Of a stretch of 64,000 bases of DNA, positions 8,145 to 16,610 are shown one piece after another. Under the pieces are notes generated by a model. That model saw only the letters and a program-made list of their open reading frames with translations, did no database searches and was not told the DNA's origin. Origin of the DNA: RBC074 sp964470555 (lineage in GTDB: Bacteria; Acidobacteriota; Blastocatellia; RBC074); NCBI GenBank assembly GCA_964470555.1, contig CAYYDG010000008.1, positions 124,001-188,000 on the forward strand, written 5' to 3'. The first letter of the stretch is position 1. Each line of letters starts with the position of its first letter. Both the position numbers and the translations under genes were made by a program.

Positions 8145-8537
8145 TTATCGGCATTTGACGATGAAGGCTTCCTCGCCGTGTCTGAGCGTGAATGATCCGA
8201 GCGATTTTTTATTGTCTTTGCGGTTGATCGTCAGCTTCATTTTCTTGCCGTTGATTTGCCCCGCATAAATGACGGCAATTGAGGTTGACTGAGTTTCGCG
8301 CCTGGGGCCGCCATGCTCCTCGACATAAATTCCTTCGACGCTGAACCTGCCTTGCCGGTCGAGTTTGGCCTTCCCTGCAAATTCCCCGTGAGCGCAATCG
8401 AATTCCAACGTACCACCGGTTTGAGTGATTTCCAGGCTGATGTGTTTGCCGCCCCAACTGCCGCTTGGCAATTCATCGCAAGTGGCGGAGATCGCCAGGA
8501 TTGAAACCATCAACAACGTTTGAAGAATCAATTCCAA
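8145..8537 (-). CDS. Small secreted protein of unknown function
   Basis: The 130-residue product starts at TTG with GGGGG about 6 bases upstream, and begins with a hydrophobic export signal (residues 2-18, ending ISATCDE). The body is beta-rich: GSWGGKHISLEITQTGGTLE, DCAHGEFAGKAKLD, GRFSVEGIYVEEHGGPRR and a C-terminal GEEAFIVKCR. This pattern recurs in small secreted proteins of acidobacteria, but no function is known to me. Three cysteines (one near the cleavage site) could form a disulfide or a lipid anchor. An ATG at 8510 is an alternative start but would shorten the signal sequence. Confidence 0.6.
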   Translation of the reverse strand: MELILQTLLMVSILAISATCDELPSGSWGGKHISLEITQTGGTLEFDCAHGEFAGKAKLDRQGRFSVEGIYVEEHGGPRRETQSTSIAVIYAGQINGKKMKLTINRKDNKKSLGSFTLRHGEEAFIVKCR

Positions 8538-8550
8538 ATCAGCCCCCTGA

Positions 8551-8590
8551 AAATCAAAAGAGATGGTTGAATGTTGTCATTCAACCATCT
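8551..8590 (-). terminator. Intrinsic terminator
   Basis: The 13-bp perfect stem AGATGGTTGAATG (8561-8573) pairs with 8578-8590 around a TTGT loop. Read on the minus strand it is followed by CTTTTGATTTT. It closes the secreted-protein gene that ends at 8607. Confidence 0.85.
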
Positions 8591-8606
8591 CCTGGTTCGC
8601 CTGAAC

Positions 8607-10250
8607 TTACTGGCAAGTGCTCAGCTTGAAGGAATAGATGAAAGTACTCCAGTTGAACGAACCGTTCGACGGGATGTACTCGGTTGTAAAGACCATCGTG
8701 CAACGGTCAACCGGGTCAACGCTGATGGTGCTGTAATCGCCCCAGCGAGACAGGCTGTTTCCGGTTTGCACGCCGGGGCCGGTCAGGATGTTCGTTTCGT
8801 TACTCAACACGCCGAGCGTGTCATTGGGGCCGCGATACGCATACCGAATGCTTGGTTTGATGGAACTGGCGTTGGAGATGTTGTACCCGATGGCGATGCC
8901 GCCGTTGTTGTCCATTGCGGCGCTGCCCATCCAGCGAAAATCCGCTGTCGGGGCAAACGTACCTTGCTGGCGAACGACGGGAGTTGCGCTGTTCATGGTT
9001 TGTCCGGTGGCGTTGGCCAATTCATACCAACGAATACCGCTGACATTGTTCGTGGCGACCGAATGATTGACCAACAAGGATTCGCGAGTTCCCAGATTGC
9101 GATAACTCAACCGATACATCAGCCGATCTCCCAACGAATCCAACCGTTGCGTCGTTCCCGGTTGAGGAATGCACGTGCCGCCGCTGCAAGCTCGACTGAA
9201 AGTTGCCGCACCGGAAATTGATGACGGGCCGGTTAGTGTTCCAGACCCTGATCCGCTCCAACTGACTGTAAATTTCCAGAACTGCAACGCGCTGGTTGAA
9301 ATACTTAGCAGGTAGTTGGGCGAATTGGCGGGTGGTAGCGTCGTTCCTTCCAAATCGGCGGGCAACAAGCTGTGATAACTGCTGCTGGTTTGAGCGCAAA
9401 TCTGTCTGGCAGCTCCGCCAGTCAGCATTTGGGAGCGTTCCAGAGCGCAGACCCTGTTGCCGCGAAAAGTGCGTCCGTTACGAAACATGTTGTAGGTGAT
9501 GTAGTACGCATTTGGCCAGACGCCCATCTTCGGATAATCGTTGAAATCATTGCTGTAAGAATACGCGTAGCGGTAATACGTGCCGGTCGGATCAGGCCCA
9601 GTCGAAACAGCGACGCATTGGGTGTAAGGCGTGCCGGAAACCGCGAATTGTGTCATCACCCAGCGGTTGGCAAGTTGATCGTATTGCACAATCGGGTCGC
9701 CGTCGTTGTCGCTTTCGCATCTGCCGCCGAAGCCCTGCCAGATGACGTTGCCGTTTTTCGGGAAACCGGAAACCAGATTGAAATCGGTGATGTTGTTGTT
9801 CGCGTCCCGCGTCAGCGTGTACACCGAATATCGCAAGTTGACCCATTGGACGTAATGGTTCGGTCCCAAATCGCCAGTTGTATCGGGCGGAGCGACGCGA
9901 TAGTTGGGATCAATCGGCACGCCCTCGGTGAAAGCTTTCGGATTGACGAGAGTCGTCGAGAACCCAAAGCTTTTGCTCACTAAGGGGTCAACACCTGAGG
10001 GACTTGAGTCGCCTACGGGCAGTGGCCGACCGGGTCCGAAATCTCTGCCGCCGCGAGGCAGCAACGGCTGTTTTTTGTTCGGAAACATATCGCGCAACGG
10101 TTGGGGCGACACATCAAATTTATCCGGCAAACTCACTTCAGCCGGTGTGTTTTGGGCATTGCCCTGACCTGTGACTTGTGTCGGTAAAATGGGTGAAACC
10201 GAAAGCAGGCAAATGAGCGCCATTGCCAACAAAACATATCTCTTGTTCAT
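8607..10250 (-). CDS. Large secreted protein of unknown function
   Basis: The 547-residue protein begins MNKRYVLLAMALICLLSVSP, a clear signal peptide, with GGAGG 5 bases upstream of the ATG. A low-complexity region (60-90) is followed by a conserved module with PPDTTGDLGPNHYVQWVN, CESDNDGDPIVQYDQLANRW, QCVAVSTGPDPTGTYYRY and NDYPKMGVWPNAYYITYNMF. I recognise this as a recurring exported module in acidobacteria and Bacteroidetes that looks like a beta-propeller or lectin-like surface protein, but no activity is assigned. An upstream in-frame ATG at 10385 is rejected because it would bury the signal peptide. The gene has its own intrinsic terminator. Confidence 0.75.
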   Translation of the reverse strand: MNKRYVLLAMALICLLSVSPILPTQVTGQGNAQNTPAEVSLPDKFDVSPQPLRDMFPNKKQPLLPRGGRDFGPGRPLPVGDSSPSGVDPLVSKSFGFSTTLVNPKAFTEGVPIDPNYRVAPPDTTGDLGPNHYVQWVNLRYSVYTLTRDANNNITDFNLVSGFPKNGNVIWQGFGGRCESDNDGDPIVQYDQLANRWVMTQFAVSGTPYTQCVAVSTGPDPTGTYYRYAYSYSNDFNDYPKMGVWPNAYYITYNMFRNGRTFRGNRVCALERSQMLTGGAARQICAQTSSSYHSLLPADLEGTTLPPANSPNYLLSISTSALQFWKFTVSWSGSGSGTLTGPSSISGAATFSRACSGGTCIPQPGTTQRLDSLGDRLMYRLSYRNLGTRESLLVNHSVATNNVSGIRWYELANATGQTMNSATPVVRQQGTFAPTADFRWMGSAAMDNNGGIAIGYNISNASSIKPSIRYAYRGPNDTLGVLSNETNILTGPGVQTGNSLSRWGDYSTISVDPVDRCTMVFTTEYIPSNGSFNWSTFIYSFKLSTCQ

Positions 10251-10596
10251 TTTTTCCTCCTGATGGTTGATCGAAGTCGAGACCGCTGGCTTCAACGATT
10301 TGCTGTGGGGGAACGGGTGCGAAGAATCAAACCTGACGACTGCCTTTTGCCAAGTATGATCAACTTTATGACTGATGCAGCGCAATCCACTGCATCAGCT
10401 TTAGTGGTGAAACATGGGGAATAGTTTCAGTAATCGCCTGTAGCGCTGTGGGGAATCCGGTCTTCGCTCATAAAACTACTGGCGGTAGTGTTCGACGGTA
10501 CTCTGTCGGGTAAATTGGATATCGCTGCAAGCGAGTTATTGCGCGGATGGCGGATAGTATGGGCAGTAAAAAAGCAAAGTCAAATTTTTACCGAAT
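10251..10596. other. Intergenic region upstream of the large secreted protein
   Basis: No gene is visible. A 9-bp inverted repeat CTGATGCAG (10372-10380 with 10390-10398) could be a weak hairpin after the YdjC gene, but it has no T-run. No convincing promoter hexamers were found for the minus-strand gene starting at 10250. Confidence 0.4.
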
Positions 10597-11556
10597 TTAC
10601 TTGCCATTGCCCGAATTTTTCCACGCCACTTTGCCCATCTCACGCCAGGTTGTCAGCTTGATGCCAAGCTCTTTGATTAAGGCTTCGATTTCGGGATCGG
10701 TGAAGGCCAGGAAATCACCATACCGTTGTTCCCACGAACCGGTGGTCGCTTTCAGTTCAGGATCGTTCATACCCAAATGTACGATCAGCATCGTTACGCC
10801 GGGTTTCAAATTGCGCAGGAAGGTTTTGTAAGCCTCTTTTCGTTCGGCAGGAGTTTTGCCGGGCACACCCGTCACCAGGTAATCGAGCATCGCAAAGCCG
10901 TCGGCTTCGACCTTTTTCAACACATCTTCGGTAATCGGCGAACCGGTCAGCTTGCCGTATTGGATGGCTTCAGGCGTTGGGCGCATGACCATGATCGGAA
11001 TGCCGTACTCTTTACCCAGCTTCGCGTACACGTCGAAGAAATCCTTGCGCGTATACAGCGTGCCCATGTGCGTGTCCAGATGCGTAGGCTTGATGCCGAA
11101 TTGAAGCGCGCGTTCAATCTGCGCGCGAATTTCGGTTTCGATTTCCTGCGGCGTGGCGTGTTTGGCCGTGTCGCGTTCCGAGCGCCACATAAAGCCATCG
11201 GGATCGAGCAAGCCTTTGACCTTGTCCGGCGCAGCCACCGGACGCCAACGCAGATATTTCCATTCGCTGGTCAGCGTCAGATGCAATCCCAGATCGAGTT
11301 CGGGATGTTCTTTGGCATACGCCGCAATTTCAGGAAACCACGGGCAGGGAACCATGATGCTGCCCGATGTGACCATTCCTTTTTTGAAGGCTTCGATGGA
11401 GGCGACGTTGACCGAATGCGACATGCCAATGTCGTCGGCATGCACCATCAGAACCTTGTCGTTGGGGCCGTAACCGAGTTGTTGCGCGGTGGTGGTTTGC
11501 GCCAATGCCGAACCGGTCAGCGCCATCAGCAGAGCAAGGCAAAAAATCAATTTCAT
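10597..11556 (-). CDS. Secreted YdjC/ChbG-family carbohydrate deacetylase
   Basis: The 319-residue protein has a signal peptide (residues 1-20, ending GSALAQ) and the YdjC-fold metal site. Asp41-Asp42 lie in VHADDIGMSHSVN, with further motifs GLHLTLTSEW and THLDTHMGT. YdjC/ChbG enzymes remove acetyl groups from N-acetylated oligosaccharides such as chitobiose; export suggests action on external or periplasmic glycans. The ATG at 11556 was chosen because it opens the signal peptide; AGAGAG lies upstream at a slightly long distance. The upstream in-frame ATG at 11610 would add 18 residues ahead of the signal. No glycoside hydrolase or transporter accompanies it. Confidence 0.85.
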   Translation of the reverse strand: MKLIFCLALLMALTGSALAQTTTAQQLGYGPNDKVLMVHADDIGMSHSVNVASIEAFKKGMVTSGSIMVPCPWFPEIAAYAKEHPELDLGLHLTLTSEWKYLRWRPVAAPDKVKGLLDPDGFMWRSERDTAKHATPQEIETEIRAQIERALQFGIKPTHLDTHMGTLYTRKDFFDVYAKLGKEYGIPIMVMRPTPEAIQYGKLTGSPITEDVLKKVEADGFAMLDYLVTGVPGKTPAERKEAYKTFLRNLKPGVTMLIVHLGMNDPELKATTGSWEQRYGDFLAFTDPEIEALIKELGIKLTTWREMGKVAWKNSGNGK

Positions 11557-11632
11557 GGTGTTGAGTTCTCTCTGTTTGAAGATGTGAAAGCGCGGCAAGC
11601 ATAACCCCATCTGGCCGCAATTCGAAAGCGGA

Positions 11633-12856
11633 TCAGTGAATCAAATGTTTGTCGTATCCCAACGCGATTAACTGTTCATAGGCGTGCCAGACGTTTGCCG
11701 GAATGTTCTGTTCAATCTGAAACCCCTTGGCCGGATAATCGCGGATGCGTTGCAGGTCGCCGACCATGATGTTGATGACCAGATCTTTGGGCAATTCGGC
11801 AGTTGGATAATTCGCCCAATCGCTCGGCGGGGAACTGATGAGAATGCGTTTGCCGGGCCAGTTTTTCATAAAGGTCGCATAAGCTCGGCGTTCCATATAC
11901 GGTTTCTGCACGACGATGAACGTTTGCGGATCAAGCTCATGTTCGGCCAACACACGACGACTGAATAGGATGTTTTCGCCGGTATTGGTGGAATCGGGTT
12001 CGATCAGCATCGCGTCGCGCGGCACGCCTTTTTGAGCGGCAATGTCGGCAAAGGTTTCGGCTTCGGATTTGGCGAATTTGCCGCGCGTCAACGCGCCTAC
12101 GTTGCCGGAAAACATCAATCGCGGCGCCCACCCTTGCAGGTAAAGATCGGCTGCGTGTTCGGCAACACGCGTATCGTTGCTGCCCAGCGCCAGAATCAAA
12201 TCGGCTTTCTCCAGTTGATGGTTCAAGTGGTGATAATCCCAGATGAGTTGGGAAAGTTCGTCAATCAATGTTTCGGTCGTCATGGAATCGGTTGGTGAGT
12301 TGTTGGCTTCCAGTTGGAAAAACGCCAGCGCCGATTCGCCTTGCACCAATTCGCGGTAAGGTCGCAAGTCATCGTAATTCGGAGCAAGCGTCAGTTGGCG
12401 ACGATGTTCGACTATGACTATGCCATCTTCGGCCAGCAAATTGTTTTGCGCGATTTGCCACATCACAGGCGAATACAAATCGGAATCATACGGCGGATCG
12501 AAATAGACGATGTCGAATTGCCGACCGTCGCGGGCCAGATGTTTCAGCGCCGTCAGCGCATCGCGCGCAATGAAGGTGTAATTTTCCCGAATGCCGCAAT
12601 GCCGCAGATTTTCGCTGATGACGGCGGCGGCCTTGCGCGACGATTCGATGAAGGTGACGTGCGCGGCTCCGCGCGAAAGAGCTTCGATGCCGACGGCTCC
12701 CGAACCGGCACACAAGTCCAGAAAACGTGCGTCTTCTATGCGCGGCATCAAAATGTTGAACAGCGTCTCGCGCATCCGATCCGAAGTCGGACGCACCGCC
12801 AATCCATCCAGCGTTTTCAGGCGTCGGCCCTTGTATTGTCCGGCGATCACTCGCAT
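11633..12856 (-). CDS. rsmD: Fused 16S rRNA methyltransferase RsmD and YdcF-like DUF218 protein
   Basis: A single 407-codon frame encodes two families. Residues 1-185 are RsmD (16S rRNA G966 N2-methyltransferase): MRVIAGQYKGRRL, VRPTSDRMRETLFNIL, SAM loop DLCAGSGAVGIEAL (47-60) and catalytic DPPY (120-123). Residues 192-407 are a DUF218/YdcF domain with ADLILALGSNDTRVAEHAA, GTLTRGKF-like and EPDSTNTGENILFSRR motifs. A six-residue linker (NSPTDS) joins them. The internal ATG at 12283 has no ribosome-binding site, and no stop separates the parts, so one polypeptide is expected. YdcF proteins are of unsettled function (SAM binding, possible redox or envelope role). The start at 12856 has no ribosome-binding site because a heptamer hairpin occupies the gap after galE. 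Confidence 0.85.
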   Translation of the reverse strand: MRVIAGQYKGRRLKTLDGLAVRPTSDRMRETLFNILMPRIEDARFLDLCAGSGAVGIEALSRGAAHVTFIESSRKAAAVISENLRHCGIRENYTFIARDALTALKHLARDGRQFDIVYFDPPYDSDLYSPVMWQIAQNNLLAEDGIVIVEHRRQLTLAPNYDDLRPYRELVQGESALAFFQLEANNSPTDSMTTETLIDELSQLIWDYHHLNHQLEKADLILALGSNDTRVAEHAADLYLQGWAPRLMFSGNVGALTRGKFAKSEAETFADIAAQKGVPRDAMLIEPDSTNTGENILFSRRVLAEHELDPQTFIVVQKPYMERRAYATFMKNWPGKRILISSPPSDWANYPTAELPKDLVINIMVGDLQRIRDYPAKGFQIEQNIPANVWHAYEQLIALGYDKHLIH

Positions 12857-12866
12857 GTCGTTTTCG

Positions 12867-12937
12867 GTTTTCAGTCGCCAGTTTCCAGTCGTGAAGCCAG
12901 CGAATGAACTGAAAACAGGAAACCGCAGACTGGAAAC
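12867..12937. repeat. Heptamer-tandem hairpin between galE and rsmD
   Basis: The left arm is four heptamers from 12867 (GTTTTCA, GTCGCCA, GTTTCCA, GTCGTGA). The right arm is four from 12908 (ACTGAAA, ACAGGAA, ACCGCAG, ACTGGAA) plus AC. GTTTCCAGTC and GACTGGAAAC are exact complements. The right arm ends on the first base of the galE stop codon as read on the plus strand, and the left arm begins 11 bp before the rsmD ATG. Confidence 0.75.
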
Positions 12938-13914
12938 TATTCTTGATAGCCATTCGGATGCGCTACGTGCCACCGCCAGGCTGATTCGATAATTCGATCC
13001 AATTCGCTATGTCGGGGATTCCAGCCCAAATCGCGCATGATTTTGTCTGGACTGGCAATCAAAACGGGAGGATCGCCTGCGCGGCGTGGCGCAGCTTCGG
13101 TTGGAATTCGACGACCGGTGAGTTGTCTGGCCATTTCGACGACTTCGGCGACGGAATAACCGCTGCCGTATCCCAGATTGTAAATTTCGCTGCGATGTTC
13201 CAACACATTCAGCGCCAGAATGTGCGCGTCGGCCAGATCAATGACGTGAACGTAATCGCGCACGCAAGTGCCGTCAGGCGTTGGATAATCTTCTCCAAAC
13301 ACGTTGACGTGTTCGGTTTTGCCTGCGGCGACGCGCAAAACGTTCGGGATCAAATGCGTTTCCGGTTCATGGTCTTCGCCGCAACGTTCGGTCGCTCCGG
13401 CGGCGTTGAAATACCGCAAACTGGCGTAGCGCAATCCATACGCCTTATCGCACCAACGCAGCATGGTTTCGATCATCAGCTTGGATTCGCCGTACGGATT
13501 GGTCGGACGTTGTGGCGTGTCTTCTGTGATTGGCATCGTTTCCGGCGCGCCGTAAGTGGCGGCTGTCGAAGACAACACGATTTTCTTGACGCCAACTTTA
13601 AGCATGGCGTTCAACAGCGAATTGGCGGCGCCGATGTTATTGCCGAAATACTTCAACGGATCGGCCATGGATTCGCCGACCAGCGAATCGGCGGCCATGT
13701 GAATAACGGCTTCGATCTTGTGCGTTTCCAGCGCGCGAATCACGGCGTCGTTGTCGTGCAGATCGGCTTGCAGGAACGCAGCTTCGGGCGCGACGGCGGC
13801 GCGATGGCCTTTGCTCAGGTTGTCGAACACGACGGTTTGATGGCCGTGCTTCAACAATTGTTCGACGACGACGCTGCCGATGTATCCGGCTCCGCCGGTG
13901 ACCAAAACATTCAT
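12937..13914 (-). CDS. galE: UDP-glucose 4-epimerase
   Basis: The 325-residue short-chain dehydrogenase has the NAD-binding GGAGYIGS at residues 7-14. Other family motifs are VVFDNLSKGHRAAV, AADSLVGESMADPLKYFGNN, SSTAATYG and the catalytic NPYGESKLMIE with its Tyr-x3-Lys pair. It interconverts UDP-glucose and UDP-galactose in the cytoplasm for polysaccharide or LPS synthesis. GAGGAG lies upstream of the ATG at a workable distance. It follows the pilus block and is separated from it by a terminator-like hairpin; rsmD-ydcF follows on the same strand after a repeat element. Confidence 0.95.
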   Translation of the reverse strand: MNVLVTGGAGYIGSVVVEQLLKHGHQTVVFDNLSKGHRAAVAPEAAFLQADLHDNDAVIRALETHKIEAVIHMAADSLVGESMADPLKYFGNNIGAANSLLNAMLKVGVKKIVLSSTAATYGAPETMPITEDTPQRPTNPYGESKLMIETMLRWCDKAYGLRYASLRYFNAAGATERCGEDHEPETHLIPNVLRVAAGKTEHVNVFGEDYPTPDGTCVRDYVHVIDLADAHILALNVLEHRSEIYNLGYGSGYSVAEVVEMARQLTGRRIPTEAAPRRAGDPPVLIASPDKIMRDLGWNPRHSELDRIIESAWRWHVAHPNGYQE

Positions 13915-13929
13915 GCGTGTGACTTCTCC

Positions 13930-13971
13930 TCAAACGAAAGCGCGGATGAATCTTCGAACTTCATCCGCGCT
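13930..13971 (-). terminator. Terminator-like hairpin after the pilus gene block
   Basis: The perfect 12-bp stem AGCGCGGATGAA (13939-13950) pairs with 13960-13971 around a 9-nt loop. On the minus strand TTCGTTTG follows, a moderate T-tract. It lies between the pseudopilin-like gene and the galE ribosome-binding site. Confidence 0.6.
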
Positions 13972-14003
13972 GGGCGAAAAATTGATGCGGCAAGTTTGAA
14001 CGA

Positions 14004-14864
14004 TCATCTGCCGGGGCAGGGAACTGATTCTCCATTGGGGCCGCGACACAATTGTCCCGGACGCAATCCTCCGAAACATTGGCCATTGATGCGGACACCG
14101 CCGTCCGGGCATCTGGGGTTGGCGACATTGGTCGGAGCGAAAGTCGCTCCCATTCCAATCGGAGGAATGATACCGCCGGTGATGACCGGAACTTGCGGAA
14201 AGAACAGCGCCTTGTTGTATTCCTCGATGCCGTAATAGCTGCGAAACATTTTGTCGTTGGTTTTGCTGGTGACGCCGACGATGGGTTTGCCTTTCAAGCC
14301 GTCGCTGGAACCGGACGAGTCGTCGGAGATTTCTCCGGGTTTTTCGCCATCCGCGCCGGGCAAACGGTTTTTGCCCATTTCTGCCGCTGTTGCCAGTAAC
14401 GGCGGAATGGTCGGCGGCAGTTTTTGTTTTTGCAGATATGCCAAAAGCGCATCGCGTAAATCGGCGGGTTCGCGGTCGCCCAGATGCACCAGATTCCAGT
14501 TGCCTTCTTCGGATGGGCATGGGTTTAACGGATCACACAAAGCAGAAAGTCGCAGATAACGAATTTTCTTTCCCGGAGGGCCGATCCTCAAACCGCCTTC
14601 CATTTCTCCGTCCACCAGATTCTTTTTCAAATTGGTCGGGAACTTACCAGTGTCGGCAAAAAATCGGGCAATGGCCATCTGTACCTGCTGGCCCCGCCAG
14701 AACATTTCCTCTTCCTTTTCGCGCTGCAATTCTTTTTTGAGCACGGGCGCTGCCGCCGTGGTCAGAATCATGGCAAACAGTATGATGCCGATCAGTGCGA
14801 TCAAGGCATATCCGCGTTCATTGCGGTTGGAAATGTCGTTCGGTTTTCTTCGCGACTGCTTCAT
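14004..14864 (-). CDS. Pseudopilin-like protein of a type IV pilus/type II secretion block
   Basis: The 286-residue protein has a short basic leader (MKQSRRKPNDISNRNERG) followed by the prepilin-like hydrophobic helix YALIALIGIILFAMILTTAA. The glycine before YALIALIG fits a prepilin-peptidase cut, although the usual +5 glutamate is absent. The helix is followed by KKELQREKEEEMFWRGQQVQ, as in general-secretion pseudopilins, and then a disordered Ser/Gly/Pro-rich C-terminus with six cysteines. The ATG at 14864 was chosen because the leader and helix start there; AGG lies about 10 bases upstream. It ends the run pilN-pilO-TIG protein and probably shares their transcript. Confidence 0.75.
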   Translation of the reverse strand: MKQSRRKPNDISNRNERGYALIALIGIILFAMILTTAAAPVLKKELQREKEEEMFWRGQQVQMAIARFFADTGKFPTNLKKNLVDGEMEGGLRIGPPGKKIRYLRLSALCDPLNPCPSEEGNWNLVHLGDREPADLRDALLAYLQKQKLPPTIPPLLATAAEMGKNRLPGADGEKPGEISDDSSGSSDGLKGKPIVGVTSKTNDKMFRSYYGIEEYNKALFFPQVPVITGGIIPPIGMGATFAPTNVANPRCPDGGVRINGQCFGGLRPGQLCRGPNGESVPCPGR

Positions 14865-14901
14865 CCCAGAAACCTCGTTTCGTCCAGAACTACAGGAACT
14901 A

Positions 14902-15756
14902 TCAATTCGGGTCTGCGGTAAAGTTGATCGAATGAACGACCCGAATGTTGGTGTCTTCGATTTCAATTCGTTGCGTCGTGATATTGACGATGCGCCAATG
15001 CGTACCGAGTTTTCCGCCTTTGATAACGGTGTGAACATCGCCTTCATCCGACTGAGATTTCAACACGGCAGTCATGCCGCGTTTGTTGGAAATCAGACCG
15101 ACATAACGATACGGCGGTGGCGGCGGTTCGGCGACGCTCAGCGAAATCGAATTGGAATACAAAGCGGCGTCGCTTTTGCTGCGAACCTGTACGCCCATGC
15201 TGCCGCCGTTGCGAATCGCTTCGGGCGGAATTTGCACTTCCACTTTGGTGGCGTTGACGAACTTGGTCGGATAAGGCCGACCGTCCAAAAATGCCTGTGC
15301 GTCTTCGGGAATCTTGTCGCCGAAGACATTCATCGTGAATCCGCCTGTTCGCCCAATCACTCCCGATGGATTCAGCGCCGAAAGAAAAATTGGCGGCGGC
15401 GGTGGTGTTGGTTGTGGCGGCAACGGTTTTGGCGTTGGAGGCGGTGGCGGCGGCGGATAAACAAAAATGTTCCGACCGGTTCCTTCTCCTGAACTTCGTT
15501 TTTCAAACCACGCGAACTGCAACGGTTGCGTGATGATCGGAACGGCTTTTTCGCCCGGACGCAACGCGCGCGGAGTCGGCGTCGGCGAAGGCCTGCGCGT
15601 GGCCGGATTGACGGCGACTGGCGAAGTCGGAACCGAATCATCCCCCGTGAAAAATTGCAGATAGACAACGCCTAACATCACGACGAGCAATATGCCCAGC
15701 AAAATCTTTTTCCGCTTTTCGCTTTTGTCCGGATTTTTATCTTTCTCTTGGCTCAT
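14902..15756 (-). CDS. PilP-like inner-membrane protein with TIG/IPT domain
   Basis: The 284-residue protein has one N-terminal transmembrane helix (about 18-36). A proline-rich segment (about 100-122, with two runs of P) then leads to a TIG-like beta domain (LNPSGVIGRTGGFTMNVFG) and a C-terminal piece (DVHTVIKGGKLGTHWRIVNI, then TTQRIEIED). That last piece resembles the end of PilP, the periplasmic lipoprotein that links PilO to the PilQ secretin. Position directly after pilO supports this role. It lacks a lipobox, so anchoring would be through the helix. The family assignment is inferred mainly from context and the C-terminal pattern. Confidence 0.65.
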   Translation of the reverse strand: MSQEKDKNPDKSEKRKKILLGILLVVMLGVVYLQFFTGDDSVPTSPVAVNPATRRPSPTPTPRALRPGEKAVPIITQPLQFAWFEKRSSGEGTGRNIFVYPPPPPPPTPKPLPPQPTPPPPPIFLSALNPSGVIGRTGGFTMNVFGDKIPEDAQAFLDGRPYPTKFVNATKVEVQIPPEAIRNGGSMGVQVRSKSDAALYSNSISLSVAEPPPPPYRYVGLISNKRGMTAVLKSQSDEGDVHTVIKGGKLGTHWRIVNITTQRIEIEDTNIRVVHSINFTADPN

Positions 15757-15800
15757 TCTAGATTACATCCCTGAAATTTCGGGCTTCGACGCTCCTCTCA

Positions 15801-16610
15801 CTACTTTTCTTCGGTCGAGGCTTTTTGAGTCGCCTGTTCCTGCTTTTTGCTTTGTCCTTCGGCAGCCAGTTGGCTGGTTGTGGTTTTGCTGAGTGATTTG
15901 TACGGCGACTGGAAATAGGTGTCCATTTCGATTTTCAAACTGACCGGAATGGCGTCGGTGGAACTCAGTTGTAATTTCTGCGAGCCGGATTTTTGCGAGG
16001 CTCGACGGACTGCATCCGATTCGCCCTGAAAATTCACTGCGTTGATAATCAGAAATTGCCTGCTGCGTTCCAGATCGGTCAGGAACCGCCGCAGGTTAGG
16101 GTATTCGCCGATGATGTTCGTATCAATGCCGAGCGACGGATAAATTTTGCGGTTTTCGTCATCGCGCTTTTGCTGAGCCGTCTGGCCGGTTTCGTCAACC
16201 GGTGGTTCGGCTTCAGCCACGCGGTAACTGGAATCTCCCGTCAGCACGCCGTGTTTTTTGCCCAGCGCATCAATCTCGTTGATGATTTCAGTCATCCCGC
16301 GTTCATCTTGTTTCAGATAGACGTCGAAGTTTTTCAAACTGGCCAGAATCGCTTCGGCGTTGGCGGCCTGCTCATTGCGTTTCTTTTCGTCTGTGTTGAC
16401 CTTGTCAATCTGTAATTGGATTTGCGCTTCGCGGGATTTCAATGCGCTCAATTCTGAACTGAGCGGCTGAACTTTCGAGAAGTAATAAAACGCGACTGCT
16501 CCGACAAACGCCAGAGCCAACGCCAGGGCCAGAATTTCCACCAGACTCAGTTTCGCACGACTCAGTGCGTCTTTCAGGCCATCCAGAATTTCCGTGGTTT
16601 TCAGATTCAT
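15801..16610 (-). CDS. pilO: Type IV pilus inner-membrane protein PilO
   Basis: The 269-residue protein has a short cytoplasmic start, one transmembrane helix (about 24-44, EILALALALAFVGAVAFYYF), a coiled coil (about 50-95) and an alpha/beta ferredoxin-like domain with EYPNLRRFLTDLERSRQFLI. This is the standard PilO plan; PilO pairs with PilN to form the alignment complex of the pilus machine. Its ATG at 16610 shares one base with the pilN stop (TGATG) and has GGAG in the end of pilN. A GTG one codon earlier is possible. The C-terminus is a charged Gln/Lys-rich tail. Confidence 0.9.
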   Translation of the reverse strand: MNLKTTEILDGLKDALSRAKLSLVEILALALALAFVGAVAFYYFSKVQPLSSELSALKSREAQIQLQIDKVNTDEKKRNEQAANAEAILASLKNFDVYLKQDERGMTEIINEIDALGKKHGVLTGDSSYRVAEAEPPVDETGQTAQQKRDDENRKIYPSLGIDTNIIGEYPNLRRFLTDLERSRQFLIINAVNFQGESDAVRRASQKSGSQKLQLSSTDAIPVSLKIEMDTYFQSPYKSLSKTTTSQLAAEGQSKKQEQATQKASTEEK

